This document shows positions 50,489 to 59,922 of a DNA stretch of 64,000 bases, in pieces. Source of the DNA: Evansella cellulosilytica DSM 2522 (GTDB taxonomy: Bacteria; Bacillota; Bacilli; Bacillales; Salisediminibacteriaceae). The stretch lies in contig NC_014829.1 in NCBI RefSeq assembly GCF_000177235.2, positions 2,976,001-3,040,000 on the forward strand, written 5' to 3'. The notes below the pieces were generated by a model. That model was not told where the DNA came from. It ran no database searches and saw only the letters and a list, made by a program, of their open reading frames with translations. The position numbers were made by a program, and so were the translations under genes. Numbering within the stretch: the first letter of the stretch is position 1; every line of letters begins with the position of its first letter.

Positions 50489-50498
50489 TATTTGTATT

Positions 50499-50584
50499 GC
50501 AATGGCTATGTGTCGTCGCTCACCTGATAGGAGAAACTCAATCCTATCAGGCTTTTTACCGATTGTGACGGCAACGCACATTGC
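50499..50584 (+). repeat. GCAAT...ATTGC multi-hairpin repeat, copy 2
   Basis: An 86-base block with outer arms GCAATG/CATTGC and an inner perfect stem CCTGATAGGA/TCCTATCAGG around GAAACTCAA. The plan is the same as at 20864-20948, with compensating changes in the inner stem, and it again lies next to a TIR element. No gene lies between 50409 and 50637. Confidence 0.6.
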
Positions 50585-50637
50585 TTAGTGAAAGAACACC
50601 ACTTGTTTAATCTCCCAATACTAGTAACAGACATTGT

Positions 50638-51336
50638 TTAAGACGAACTATTTCTATCTGAAATCGTTTCCTCTACCGATTGCACAATGACAAACCCTTC
50701 ACCGGAAAATTCCATTTGAAATGATTCACCACTCGCTCGACCAATGAATGTTCTAAAGCTAATATCTGTTCGTATTTCTGGTTTTAGATGTCCAGACCAT
50801 GCTACAGTTGCTTGTGGATCTGTCATTACAGGAATACCAGGACGTACAAGAAGTGTTAACGGTTCAAAATGAGACGTGATCGCAACCATTCCTCTTCCTT
50901 TTAAAGTAACGTTAAATAAACCACCAGACATTACACCTGCTATTTTTTTCATCAGCTTGATATCCCATTCAATCCCAGGTTCAAATGCAAGGAGGTCATT
51001 CCCATTTACCGTAATTTCATCATTGTCTAGCTCTAAAAGCGTGATTCTTTTCCCAGCATCCGCTAAAAAAAGTTGTCCATTACCTTGCGCCTTCATTAAG
51101 GAGCTTCCCTCACCAGTAAATGCTTTTTTAAACATTCGACCAACACCGTGTTCTAACACTCGCTCCCTTTCAAACTTTATTTTTCCATTATACGAGATCA
51201 TCGATCCCATTTTTGCCCATACTTTATCTCTCAAATTCACTTCCAGTATACGAGGAGTCTCTAGTTGAAAAAAGTCTTGACCAGCTTTGTCCTGCACAGT
51301 TTGTTGAATAAATTGATTTATAGAATATTTACTCAT
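50638..51336 (-). CDS. AIM24/TIGR00266 family protein
   Basis: A 232-residue beta-rich protein of the AIM24 family (tryptophan RNA-binding attenuator-like fold). Family stretches include FQLETPRILEVNL at the start, GSMISYNGKIKFERE, GNGQLFLADAGKRITLLEL and GLFNVTLKGRGMVAITSH. No enzymatic motif is known for these small single-domain proteins, and the bacterial function is unclear. The ATG at 51336 has AGGAG eight bases upstream. An upstream hydrophobic in-frame extension has no ribosome-binding site and is not counted. Confidence 0.85.
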   Translation of the reverse strand: MSKYSINQFIQQTVQDKAGQDFFQLETPRILEVNLRDKVWAKMGSMISYNGKIKFERERVLEHGVGRMFKKAFTGEGSSLMKAQGNGQLFLADAGKRITLLELDNDEITVNGNDLLAFEPGIEWDIKLMKKIAGVMSGGLFNVTLKGRGMVAITSHFEPLTLLVRPGIPVMTDPQATVAWSGHLKPEIRTDISFRTFIGRASGESFQMEFSGEGFVIVQSVEETISDRNSSS

Positions 51337-51454
51337 AAAAGAATCTCCTCTCATCATTAAATTCATTAGCCTGGATTTACCTATTTCTATCATACTAAAA
51401 TATTTATGTAAATATATTGTAAAATAAAATACACCTGATTCCGTAATAAAAATT

Positions 51455-51477
51455 AGCAGGAGCATTAAGCCCCTGCT
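51455..51477 (-). terminator. Terminator of the prenyltransferase operon
   Basis: On the minus strand AGCAGGGGC pairs with GCTCCTGCT (one G-T) around TTAAT and is followed by AATTTTTATT, seven bases past the stop at 51484. Confidence 0.85.
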
Positions 51478-51483
51478 TTCAAC

Positions 51484-52377
51484 CTATAATAACGCTGCAA
51501 TCGTTCCAAATACTAAAAAGACAATACTTACAATCTGATTAATTCCATAGGAAGCTATTTTTACGTTCGCTAAATTTGTTGGTGAGACAATCCAGTGTTC
51601 TACAATAAATAAAACGGCGATGATGCTAACTCCAACATAATAGATTGTTCCTAGTTGAGTACTTAAAAGACCAACTACTACTAGGAAGAAAATTGTTGCT
51701 GCATGGAATAATGCTGCGATATAAAGTCCGTATTTCACACCAAACTTAGTAGGGATCGATTTCAAACCGTTTTTTCTATCGAAATCATAGTCTTGTGATC
51801 CATATATAATATCAAAGCCTGCTACCCACGCTGTATTGGCAGCCCCCATAAATAACGGTAGCCACGAAATCGTTCCGGTTACCGCAATCCAAGCACCTAC
51901 GGGAGCAGACGCCGAAGTGATCCCTAAAACGACATGACATAACCAAGTGTATCGTTTCATATACGGATATATCACCATCAGCACGAGTGCAATAGGTGAA
52001 AGGAGTAAGCATAATGGGTTAAGCATAGCAGCACCTATTAACATGACTAAAAAGCATAGGATCGAAAATATAATAACCTCTTTCTTCTTCATCAAACCTT
52101 GAGGAATTTGACGTGTTGCTGTTCTCGGATTTTTTGCATCAATCTCCGCATCTATCACTCTATTAATAGCATTTGCCCCTGTCCTAGCCCCTATAAAAGC
52201 TACGAAAATCCAAAACATCACATTTAGGTCAGGAAGGCCACCACTAGCCAATAACATGGAAATAAGCGCAAAGGATAATGAAAAAATCGTGTGAGAGAAC
52301 ATGACAAGTACGCCGTAATCTTGCACCTTCTTAACTGCTTTATTCATGATAAAGCCAACGGATGCATGTTGCTCCAT
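51484..52377 (-). CDS. UbiA-family prenyltransferase
   Basis: A 297-residue membrane protein with eight to nine helices. The two Asp-rich motifs are NRVIDAEIDAKNPRTATRQIP (about 75-95) and the YDFDRKNGLKSIP segment (about 200-212). They bind Mg and the prenyl diphosphate. The pattern fits the 4-hydroxybenzoate-polyprenyltransferase-like branch that includes MqnP of the futalosine menaquinone route rather than MenA. I rate that as likely but not proven. ATG 52377 has AAAGGAGG six bases upstream, and the gene directly follows the aminotransferase gene in the same operon. Confidence 0.82.
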   Translation of the reverse strand: MEQHASVGFIMNKAVKKVQDYGVLVMFSHTIFSLSFALISMLLASGGLPDLNVMFWIFVAFIGARTGANAINRVIDAEIDAKNPRTATRQIPQGLMKKKEVIIFSILCFLVMLIGAAMLNPLCLLLSPIALVLMVIYPYMKRYTWLCHVVLGITSASAPVGAWIAVTGTISWLPLFMGAANTAWVAGFDIIYGSQDYDFDRKNGLKSIPTKFGVKYGLYIAALFHAATIFFLVVVGLLSTQLGTIYYVGVSIIAVLFIVEHWIVSPTNLANVKIASYGINQIVSIVFLVFGTIAALL

Positions 52378-52378
52378 A

Positions 52379-53665
52379 CTATCCCTCCTTTCGTATTAAC
52401 TCTGTAAACACATCTTCTAAATGGATGATTAATTCATCAATATTTTCCTTCGTAATGACTAGTGGAGGTTGAAAGGCAATCACATCTCGATTAAGTCCAT
52501 TTTTACCTATCAGAAATCCTCTTTCCTTCATTTTTTCTAAAATATAATCGGTAACATTTGCAGATGTTAGCTCCACACCAGTGTTTGACTGGATTTGCAT
52601 GCCAAGCATTAGTCCTATCCCACGTATTTCTTGGATAAAAGGAGATTCAAGCTTTAATAGCTTCTCCTTTAAATACGCCCCTAATTGAGCTGCACGCTCG
52701 ACTAAGCTTTGATCATGAATATACTTCAACACACTTAGTGCTGTTTGGGAAGCAAGTGCATTTCCACCAAAAGTTGATGCTGATGGCTTATTAAATGATT
52801 TTGCTATTTCATCTGTTGTGGAGAAAGTTGAAATTGGAAAACCATTCCCTAATGCCTTCGCAGTCACAATGATGTCTGGCACAATATCGTAGTGCTCGAT
52901 CGCAAACATTTTTCCCGTACGCCCATATCCAGTTTGCACTTCATCGACAATAAGAAGTACACCATATTGCTTTAATAGCTGTTTTACTTCCTTCAAAAAT
53001 GTTGATGGGTACATGACGATGCCACCATTTCCTTGAATGGGCTCTATGATTAACGCCCCAATATCGCTACCGTGCTTTTGTAAAATCGTTGAAAGCTGCT
53101 GTAACGATCTCTCCATCGAGATTTCACTCGTTTCATTTTCAGCGTATGGACGGTCAATGAAAAATATATTTTCCTTTACTAATTCATCATCAAGTCGCCA
53201 CATCGGAATACCTGTAACACTTAAAGTCAAGTGTGTTCTACCGTGTAATCCACCTTGTAAAGCGATAATCCCACTTTTATTCGTATGCATTCTTGCTAGC
53301 GCCAAAGCCCCTTCGTTTGCCTCAGAGCCAGTCACACAGAAAAATGTTCTAGTAATATTTCCAGGCAGTATTTCAGATAGCTTTTCAGCTAAATGAACGA
53401 TCGGCTCTGTCAAATAGATGGTAGTAGTATGCTGAAGTTTCGTAAGTTGTTCTATTGTGTCTTTCATGATCTCAGCATTAGAATGTCCACAGTTCATAAC
53501 TGATACCCCAGCAAAAAAATCGAGATACCTTTTCCCTGTGTGGTCCTCCAAGTATTGCATAGAACCACTTACTAATTGCGGTGGGTCCTCATAAAAATTC
53601 GCTATCGCAGGGAAAAAATAGTCTTTTCTTTTTTTTACAATATTATCTGGTCCTATATAGCTCAC
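52379..53665 (-). CDS. Class III aminotransferase
   Basis: A 428-residue fold-type I PLP enzyme. Recognisable motifs are FFAGVSVMNCGHSN (about 50-63), FFCVTGSEANEGALALAR (about 108-125), GGLHGRTH, IEPIQGNGGIV, LLIVDEVQTGYGRTGKMFA (about 236-254) and the PLP lysine in VTAKALGNGFP (about K270). It resembles alanine-glyoxylate and related omega- or alpha-aminotransferases. Substrates cannot be fixed from sequence alone. It lies 17 bases after the U32 gene and one base ahead of the prenyltransferase gene, with no terminators between. Confidence 0.88.
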   Translation of the reverse strand: MSYIGPDNIVKKRKDYFFPAIANFYEDPPQLVSGSMQYLEDHTGKRYLDFFAGVSVMNCGHSNAEIMKDTIEQLTKLQHTTTIYLTEPIVHLAEKLSEILPGNITRTFFCVTGSEANEGALALARMHTNKSGIIALQGGLHGRTHLTLSVTGIPMWRLDDELVKENIFFIDRPYAENETSEISMERSLQQLSTILQKHGSDIGALIIEPIQGNGGIVMYPSTFLKEVKQLLKQYGVLLIVDEVQTGYGRTGKMFAIEHYDIVPDIIVTAKALGNGFPISTFSTTDEIAKSFNKPSASTFGGNALASQTALSVLKYIHDQSLVERAAQLGAYLKEKLLKLESPFIQEIRGIGLMLGMQIQSNTGVELTSANVTDYILEKMKERGFLIGKNGLNRDVIAFQPPLVITKENIDELIIHLEDVFTELIRKEG

Positions 53666-53682
53666 TAATGTCCCCTCCTATT

Positions 53683-55602
53683 TTAAAAAGATAATGCCCC
53701 TAAAGTAAATCCTGCTCTAGTTGTTGCAAACTGCTCAAAGAGCTTCTTCGTTTTCGTTTTATCATTTAAAGCTTTCTTATATATCTGAATGACTACACGT
53801 AATTCGTCCAAAGAATATGTCTGTCCTTCAATTCTGTAGCTTTTTAATGACTCAAACTGAATGTCTTGAAGAACTGGCAATAAACAGAGCTCCTTTGCTG
53901 TAAAGAGGTGGTTCTTTTTGTTTTGATCAATATATACTGGACTTTCCCCTTTATCCGATTTAAGTACTAGTACTTCGTTATTAACAAACTGATTATCCTC
54001 GTGTTCCACTGGATCTAGCACTCTCGTATTCTCATATAAATCCAAGTCCAAATACATTACTCTTAACGGGCCATGTACAATTAACTCTACCGGGTTAGTG
54101 GCATACTTCATAAATGTCGGTAGCTCACAGCCTTTCATCTCAATAGAAACTGTTGACTCTTTTACTCCTAACTTCTTATAGTAGTCCATCGCTTTTCGGT
54201 TATAAATGTTGACATTATAATCGGTAATGACATTGTATTTTTTCGCGTACTTTTTTATTGACCCTAGATTCGTTGCTAATATTCCATCAAATAAATGCCC
54301 CTGCTTCTCTAGATATTGATCTATTAATTCACATTGAAGCTCATCCATCATTTGAGGTAAGCTAAGATATATTTCTGTATTCTTCTTTGTTTCTATTAAG
54401 CTTCTTAGTTGTTCTACCGTCATAAACGTATCTGGTAAAAATACTTCTGTAGCCAAATAAATTCTCTTTACACCAAGTTCTATACAAAGCTGTGCCTGCT
54501 CCAAATTATTTACTTTCACCGATAAAAGGTCCGTTTTTGTTGTTGAACTTTCTACTCCTACTTTTTCATGCACTTTATTCAATGCTTTTTCAGATATTTC
54601 AGGCTCCTCCGTTGGTGTTGAAAACACCTTCCCGGTAGAGTAAAATTTCCCCGTCCCTTCATATCTCGTATTAATAAAGTCAAGTCCTGGATTAGAAAAT
54701 GCATAAGCAGTAGAAAAATCACGCTTTCGATTTTCATACAGCTCCTCTGCATGTTTTTTCCTATCGTAGCTTAGAGGATCTTCAATATAACGATCAATGG
54801 CGTCACCGTACGTATTTACGAGATCGACGATAAAGCCCGGCTCTCTCATTCTACCTTCGATTTTAAATGACGTGACATTCGCTTCAATTAACTCCGGAAT
54901 ATGTTCATACATGTACATATCTTTCGCTGCAAGTGGATATTCGGTTGGATACACATTGCCGTCCTTTTTTACACGGTAAGACCAACGACACGGTTTAAAA
55001 CAGCGCCCACGATTAGAACTATTTCCCATTGCAATCGAACTGAAATAACAGTTTGCACCATTGACGGAACACATGTCTCCATGCATAAAATATTCTGTTT
55101 CTACTCCTGTTTCTGTTTGTAAAAGCTTTGCAGTCTTTAAATCCATTTCTCTTGAAAGCACGACTCTTGTTAAGCCATCCTCCTTCAAAGCCTTTACAAA
55201 GTCCATGTTATGTACATTCATCATGACAGAAGAATGTATCTCAATTTTCTTTATATTTTGTTCTTTACAAAGTTGTACAACACCAAGATCCTGGACGATA
55301 ATCCCATCAACATTGACACTCTCCAAATAATGTAAATACTCGGCTGCTTCATCAATTTCCGAATCATTTAACATATTATTGACAGTGACATATACTTTTT
55401 TATCGCTGTCATGGGCCATGTTTACTGCTTCTTTAATTTCTTCGTTTGAAAAATTATAGCCCTTTCTAATCATTCTCATATTTAACGATTTTCCGCCTAA
55501 ATAAATAGCATCGCAGTTTGCCTTCACTATTTGCTTAAAGGTGTCCATATTCCCTGATGGAGCGAGCAACTCAATTTTTTTATGATTAAAGTACTTAGCC
55601 AT
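53683..55602 (-). CDS. U32 family peptidase-like protein (long form)
   Basis: A 639-residue member of the U32 family. The N-terminal TIM-barrel part begins KIELLAPSGNMDTFKQIVKANCDAIYLGG. The family core at about 165-215 contains HGDMCSVNGANCYFSS and GNSSNRGRCFKPCRWSY, with four cysteines placed to bind an Fe-S cluster, followed by AKDMYM. Relatives (TrhP, RlhA, UbiU/V) hydroxylate RNA or ubiquinone precursors, and true peptidase activity is doubtful for most. The C-terminal ~250 residues form an extra domain typical of the long U32 variants. ATG 55602 has GGAGG eight bases upstream. Confidence 0.87.
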   Translation of the reverse strand: MAKYFNHKKIELLAPSGNMDTFKQIVKANCDAIYLGGKSLNMRMIRKGYNFSNEEIKEAVNMAHDSDKKVYVTVNNMLNDSEIDEAAEYLHYLESVNVDGIIVQDLGVVQLCKEQNIKKIEIHSSVMMNVHNMDFVKALKEDGLTRVVLSREMDLKTAKLLQTETGVETEYFMHGDMCSVNGANCYFSSIAMGNSSNRGRCFKPCRWSYRVKKDGNVYPTEYPLAAKDMYMYEHIPELIEANVTSFKIEGRMREPGFIVDLVNTYGDAIDRYIEDPLSYDRKKHAEELYENRKRDFSTAYAFSNPGLDFINTRYEGTGKFYSTGKVFSTPTEEPEISEKALNKVHEKVGVESSTTKTDLLSVKVNNLEQAQLCIELGVKRIYLATEVFLPDTFMTVEQLRSLIETKKNTEIYLSLPQMMDELQCELIDQYLEKQGHLFDGILATNLGSIKKYAKKYNVITDYNVNIYNRKAMDYYKKLGVKESTVSIEMKGCELPTFMKYATNPVELIVHGPLRVMYLDLDLYENTRVLDPVEHEDNQFVNNEVLVLKSDKGESPVYIDQNKKNHLFTAKELCLLPVLQDIQFESLKSYRIEGQTYSLDELRVVIQIYKKALNDKTKTKKLFEQFATTRAGFTLGALSF

Positions 55603-55748
55603 ATGTGTTTCCTCCCGTTCGTTCATCGATGTATGAATCATACATTGTGAAATAATTAACAATTTCATTATATCGATAATCCTTTACTTGTGACGGTTGA
55701 AAAAACAACAGATTTTTGACAGTTTTTTGCATTAAAACTATCTGTAGT

Positions 55749-55763
55749 TTGAAAACGTTTTTA
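55749..55763 (+). promoter_or_regulatory. Possible CcpA cre site upstream of the erythromycin-esterase-family gene
   Basis: TTGAAAACGTTTTTA matches the cre consensus WTGNAANCGNWWNCW at all but one position and is close to palindromic. It lies about 105 bases upstream of the start. The target could be either flanking gene. Confidence 0.3.
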
Positions 55764-55866
55764 TAAGAAGTTGCCCGAAAAGGTATTTTCTTTTGAGGCA
55801 ACTTTTAATCATTTTTTAAATCATGATCTATTTGTTTTTGCTCATACTAAGCACGGAGGTGAATAT

Positions 55867-57120
55867 ATGATTAAAGAGAAAGAGCTTATTAAAAATATTG
55901 AAAAATATGCAGAACCCTTTTCACATACAGAAGGGTTACAGCCACTCATAGAAAATGCTTCTCATGCAAAATTTGTGCTATTAGGAGAAGCGAGTCATGG
56001 CACAAGTGAGTTTTATAAAATCCGATCAGACATAACAAAACAGCTCATTCAACACCATCAGTACTCATTTATCGCTGTAGAAGGCGATTGGCCCTCGTGT
56101 TACGAGATAAACAGATACATAAAAGGAATAGCCACAGAGTACAAAAATGGAGAAGATGTATTGAAGAAGTCTTTCACACGTTGGCCAGCATGGATGTGGG
56201 CTAACTACGAAATGGTGGAACTAATAGAATGGCTTCGCAATTATAATCAAACTAGAAATGAAGAAGACAAAATAGGCTTTTATGGCGTAGATGTTTATAG
56301 CTTATGGGAGTCTATCGAAGCCATCGTAAAATATTTAAAGAAAACGAATTCCCCCATTTTACAAAAAGCAATAAATGCACTAGAGTGCTTGGATCCATTT
56401 GAAAAAAAGCCAGAAAAATATGGAATTTCATCCGCTTTTTACGGTGAGAACTGTGTCTCTGAAATCATCGAGCTACTTCATAACATACAGAATGACAAAC
56501 AAAGATTTAAAGATGACTCAGAGGCTAGACTTAATATGACTATCAATGCGCTAGTTGCTAAAAATGCCGAACATTATTACTATACGATGATGACGAATGA
56601 CAACGAATCTTGGAATATACGTGACCGTCATATGGTAGAAGCACTGCGACATATTGCTAGCTTTTATGGTACAAGCACAAAAGGGATAGTATGGGAGCAT
56701 AACACCCATATTGGAGACGCAAGAGCGACAGATATGGCTAGTGAAGGAATGGTGAATGTTGGACAGATAACTCGTGAACAATATAGCGAAGCAAATATAT
56801 ATGCCATTGGTTTCGGAACATTTGAAGGTACTGTCATTGCCGGACATAAATGGGGAGAGAAACCTGAAGTAATGGTTGTTCCTAAGGGAACGCCTTGCAG
56901 CTGGGAGGAAGCACTACATCAATCTTCTCCTGGAAATAAATATATCATTTTTAATGAAGAAAACAGAAAAGAATTCTCGAATATTATTGGACATCGCGCG
57001 ATTGGCGTAGTATATAACCCTAACTTTGAGCACCACGGAAATTACGTACCTAGCCGGATATCAGAAAGGTATGACGCCTTTATTCATGTAGATAAAACAA
57101 ATGCACTAAAACCTTTATAA
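55867..57120 (+). CDS. Erythromycin-esterase-family protein
   Basis: A 417-residue protein with the EreA/EreB fold. GEASHGTSEFYKIRSDITKQLI is at about 38-59, AVEGDWPSCYEINRYIKG at about 71-88, FYGVDVYSLWESIEAI near 140, and the metal/active-site region WEHNTHIGDARATDMASEGMVNVGQ at about 275-299. Members include macrolide esterases, but most chromosomal Bacillus relatives (such as YbfO) have no proven role, so resistance should not be assumed. ATG 55867 has GGAGGTG upstream. The gene is alone between divergent and convergent neighbours. Confidence 0.87.
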   Translation: MIKEKELIKNIEKYAEPFSHTEGLQPLIENASHAKFVLLGEASHGTSEFYKIRSDITKQLIQHHQYSFIAVEGDWPSCYEINRYIKGIATEYKNGEDVLKKSFTRWPAWMWANYEMVELIEWLRNYNQTRNEEDKIGFYGVDVYSLWESIEAIVKYLKKTNSPILQKAINALECLDPFEKKPEKYGISSAFYGENCVSEIIELLHNIQNDKQRFKDDSEARLNMTINALVAKNAEHYYYTMMTNDNESWNIRDRHMVEALRHIASFYGTSTKGIVWEHNTHIGDARATDMASEGMVNVGQITREQYSEANIYAIGFGTFEGTVIAGHKWGEKPEVMVVPKGTPCSWEEALHQSSPGNKYIIFNEENRKEFSNIIGHRAIGVVYNPNFEHHGNYVPSRISERYDAFIHVDKTNALKPL

Positions 57121-57154
57121 CTTATTAGAAGAGTCTCCAAATACTTACGCGCGG

Positions 57155-57198
57155 ACAGTGCAAAAGGTCATTTTTCATCTCTTTTAGCACTGTTTTTT
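57155..57198 (+). terminator. Terminator of the erythromycin-esterase-family gene
   Basis: ACAGTGCAAAAG pairs with CTTTTAGCACTGT (one bulge), followed by a run of T. The rest of the gap to 57372 shows nothing recognisable. Confidence 0.85.
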
Positions 57199-57372
57199 CT
57201 ATTTCCAAATCAACTCGAGCGACGAAACGATAATTCTTTTTATTTTGAGTAGTAAATATCGTTAGGAATCATTATTGTGCATCATATCAAATGTAGCGAA
57301 TAATTGAGCACTATTAATTTTTTCTCAGGAGTATGCATCCCATCATGATACCTGCTTTAACTTTACTTGCAC

Positions 57373-58053
57373 TTATTTTCCCATAATAATTATGGGCTCT
57401 AATTCAGTTAGACGATTTATTACAGTTACTTCATGAGCTTTTTGGTTATACTTTCTATTAAGCCACACACCATGCATTCCAGCATTTTTACTCCCTAAAG
57501 CATCTGTTTCCAGTATGTCTCCAATATAAGTACATTCACTTAATTTAACATTTGCTTTATGACATGCTTCTTGAAAAATAACAGAACTTGGTTTTGGTTC
57601 TTTCACTTCACTAGATGTTACCACACAGTCAAAATACGGGAGGATACCCGTTCTTTCTAACTTTTCTATTTGCTGATTATATTGTCCATTACTTATTATC
57701 CCAAGTCGAAAACCTAATTTTTTTAATGAAGTTAAGGACGGAATTACATCATCATAAACTAGCCAATATTTTTTGTACAAATGTAAGAAGAAAGCAAATT
57801 TTGTATCCGCTTCTTCATCATTAAGAGGCGTTTGAATCATTTCTTTTATCCTCATTCTTCTTTGTTGTTGGAAGGAGATTTGATTTTTTAAATATAGATC
57901 AAAGTATTTTTTTGAAAGAAACTTCCAATGATCAAGAAATTGTGATTGCCTCATTGCTATTGTATTTACGTGTTCCAAATAAAACTCAACTGCAGCCATT
58001 TCCTCTGCTTTTTCGTGATCTAAAAGCGTACCGTCAATGTCAAAGAAAATCAT
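57373..58053 (-). CDS. HAD-family phosphatase (YjjG-like)
   Basis: A 226-residue haloacid-dehalogenase-type hydrolase. Motif I is FFDIDGTLLDH (nucleophile D5, acid D7), motif II LGIISNGQ (about 115-122), motif III has Lys in KEPKPS (about 149-154), and motif IV is CTYIGDILETDALGSKNAG (about 171-189). The helical cap is inserted after motif I, and WLNRKYN near the end is typical of the YjjG/YfnB nucleotidase group. It probably dephosphorylates nucleotides or sugar phosphates in the cytoplasm. ATG 58053 has AAAAGGAGAG upstream. It lies 11 bases after the preceding membrane-protein gene in the same direction. Confidence 0.88.
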   Translation of the reverse strand: MIFFDIDGTLLDHEKAEEMAAVEFYLEHVNTIAMRQSQFLDHWKFLSKKYFDLYLKNQISFQQQRRMRIKEMIQTPLNDEEADTKFAFFLHLYKKYWLVYDDVIPSLTSLKKLGFRLGIISNGQYNQQIEKLERTGILPYFDCVVTSSEVKEPKPSSVIFQEACHKANVKLSECTYIGDILETDALGSKNAGMHGVWLNRKYNQKAHEVTVINRLTELEPIIIMGK

Positions 58054-58064
58054 ATACTCTCCTT

Positions 58065-58889
58065 TTACCGAAAATGTAATTGCACAATAACAGGAGCTAG
58101 CACAAATTTTTGCATTTCTTCATCAGTCAAGACATCCCGATTAAAGTCTACAATGTCACCATTCGTCCCTGAAAAAAGCTCCATCGCTTCTAAAGGAACT
58201 CCCTGATATTTTAGCTCAATGAGTTTTTCTTCATTGTTATTTTTTATTTTAAATTGGATTGCTGAAAAACCACCGTCATTTTTTCCAATGATGTTGCCAT
58301 TTTCATCATAAATCGTCGCATACTGGCTTATAGGGTTAAATAAATTCATCTTATATGAGGCAATGAGTTCCTTATTTTCATTATAAACACGATAGCGTTG
58401 ACGGAAGCCCCAATCCTTCTTCAAATAAAAAAGTACCTTTTCCCCATTTTCAACTATGATCGACTTCTTTAAGTACGGCCTTAATTTTATTAAATGGAGA
58501 AAAAAAGTAACGACCCTTTTCCATCCTTCCACCTCTTCTCTAATACGAGCAACTGACTTTCCGTTTAGTGCGTAATACTCATATTCTCGTAGCCAGTGAA
58601 CATGTGGTACAAGCATTAGTCGATTTGCTTGAAACAGATCTTCCTCGCGGCGACTTATATTCGGTGTGTTATATTTTCTATGCGAACGTTTTTGTTTTAC
58701 TATTGCTGTTATAAGCAGTGCAATACTTCCTCCAAATAGGAAAATCATTGGATAAATTAACTGAATAGAAATTTCTACGTTATCGATAGTAATAACTAAG
58801 TAAAGTAATATCAGTGCACCAATAAACTGTAGAAAACTTAAAATAAAATATGCTTTGGATGCCTTTTTATAATGCGAATGCATACTCAT
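58065..58889 (-). CDS. Membrane protein with C-terminal beta-barrel-like domain
   Basis: A 274-residue protein with two membrane helices at about 12-32 and 40-60 and a basic loop KQKRSHRKY. A soluble C-terminal ~200 residues contains RQRYRVYNENKELIASYKMNLFNPISQYATIYDENGNIIGK. That stretch resembles the Tubby/LURP-one-like fold in its alternating strand pattern, but I would not assign a family on this. The ATG at 58889 has AGGGG nine bases upstream, and ATG 58898 overlaps that site. It is flanked by a coiled-coil gene and a HAD gene in the same direction. Confidence 0.7.
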   Translation of the reverse strand: MSMHSHYKKASKAYFILSFLQFIGALILLYLVITIDNVEISIQLIYPMIFLFGGSIALLITAIVKQKRSHRKYNTPNISRREEDLFQANRLMLVPHVHWLREYEYYALNGKSVARIREEVEGWKRVVTFFLHLIKLRPYLKKSIIVENGEKVLFYLKKDWGFRQRYRVYNENKELIASYKMNLFNPISQYATIYDENGNIIGKNDGGFSAIQFKIKNNNEEKLIELKYQGVPLEAMELFSGTNGDIVDFNRDVLTDEEMQKFVLAPVIVQLHFR

Positions 58890-58907
58890 ATGTTCCATCC
58901 CCTAAGC

Positions 58908-59846
58908 TTAGGCATTTTCTAGTAACGCCATTCTTTTGTTTGAAACATTTACTAGTCTCTTTTGAATATCCTTATAATCGATATCAAGTTTATTTAGCAT
59001 TTCTATCACTTGTCTTTGTGTGCTTTCCGTTTGTTTATATGAATCTGCTATTTTACCGTGAACCATCCAATCAACGATAAGTCCATCAAAAAAGTAGTCG
59101 GCAAATGTTAGCATATTCCCAATCTCTAAATCTACATGGAAATGATTTTTAATATCTAGGAGTTCATCTTGAAAATGTCTTAATTGACTTTGAACGCGGT
59201 GCATGTCATCCTTTGCAGAATTGATGTGACTATGCTTCACAGCCGTTGTAATCATACCGCCTCCTAACATATCAAATGTAGACCAACCCTTCGCTTTATT
59301 CAAGGAGTCGATTACTTCTAACAATCCTTCTTCTACTATTCTCCCAGCTGAAATAGCCTCTTCATACTCCTTTAACATTGATTGGAGCTCTGTTTCTTCA
59401 TCAACTAAAGCAAATAATTCATCGCTCCATACAGTAGAAGTATCCTTTATTAGCCTTTCTTTCTCACATATTATTTCTCTATATAGTTTCTCACTATTTT
59501 GCAAAGGCTCTATTAACTTTTCGTATTCTACAATCTCTTTTTCTAAGTCCTCTACAGTTCTGACCGCTTCCTCATATTTAAATTGTGCAGCAACAACATG
59601 CTGTTTTTCCTTTTCTACCTTTTCTAATTTTTTGCCGCTCAATGAATATAACAAATTTGTGATTGAAAAGCTTTCTAACCTCTCAACATCCGCTTGCTCC
59701 TTTTGTAATAGACGATGAAGTTCACTCTTCTTTTGCCTTTCTTCTTGCAACTGGAATTGAGCACGTTGAAGATGATCTTTCCATTTATACTTTTTTCTTC
59801 TTTGTTCTTTTACATATTTTAATTTTTCATTTAGTTCTGTAAACAT
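58908..59846 (-). CDS. Coiled-coil protein of unknown function
   Basis: A 312-residue soluble protein with long coiled coils at about 2-175 and 200-300, broken by a glycine-rich hydrophobic patch STFDMLGGGMITTAVKHSHI (about 190-209). No signal peptide or membrane helix is evident. Similar proteins with this central patch are annotated only as hypothetical, and I know no function. ATG 59846 has GGAGGTG six bases upstream. It may form a unit with the following membrane protein. Confidence 0.75.
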   Translation of the reverse strand: MFTELNEKLKYVKEQRRKKYKWKDHLQRAQFQLQEERQKKSELHRLLQKEQADVERLESFSITNLLYSLSGKKLEKVEKEKQHVVAAQFKYEEAVRTVEDLEKEIVEYEKLIEPLQNSEKLYREIICEKERLIKDTSTVWSDELFALVDEETELQSMLKEYEEAISAGRIVEEGLLEVIDSLNKAKGWSTFDMLGGGMITTAVKHSHINSAKDDMHRVQSQLRHFQDELLDIKNHFHVDLEIGNMLTFADYFFDGLIVDWMVHGKIADSYKQTESTQRQVIEMLNKLDIDYKDIQKRLVNVSNKRMALLENA

Positions 59847-59922
59847 ACACAACACCTCCAACCATATTTACGTATAATGGCCTACAATTGTTTCATCTTT
59901 TGTTACATTTGAGCCAGTTCTA

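Noticed and set aside
55867-57120. Macrolide resistance gene
   Set aside because: The erythromycin-esterase fold is common in Bacillus chromosomes without resistance, and no mobile or resistance context is present.
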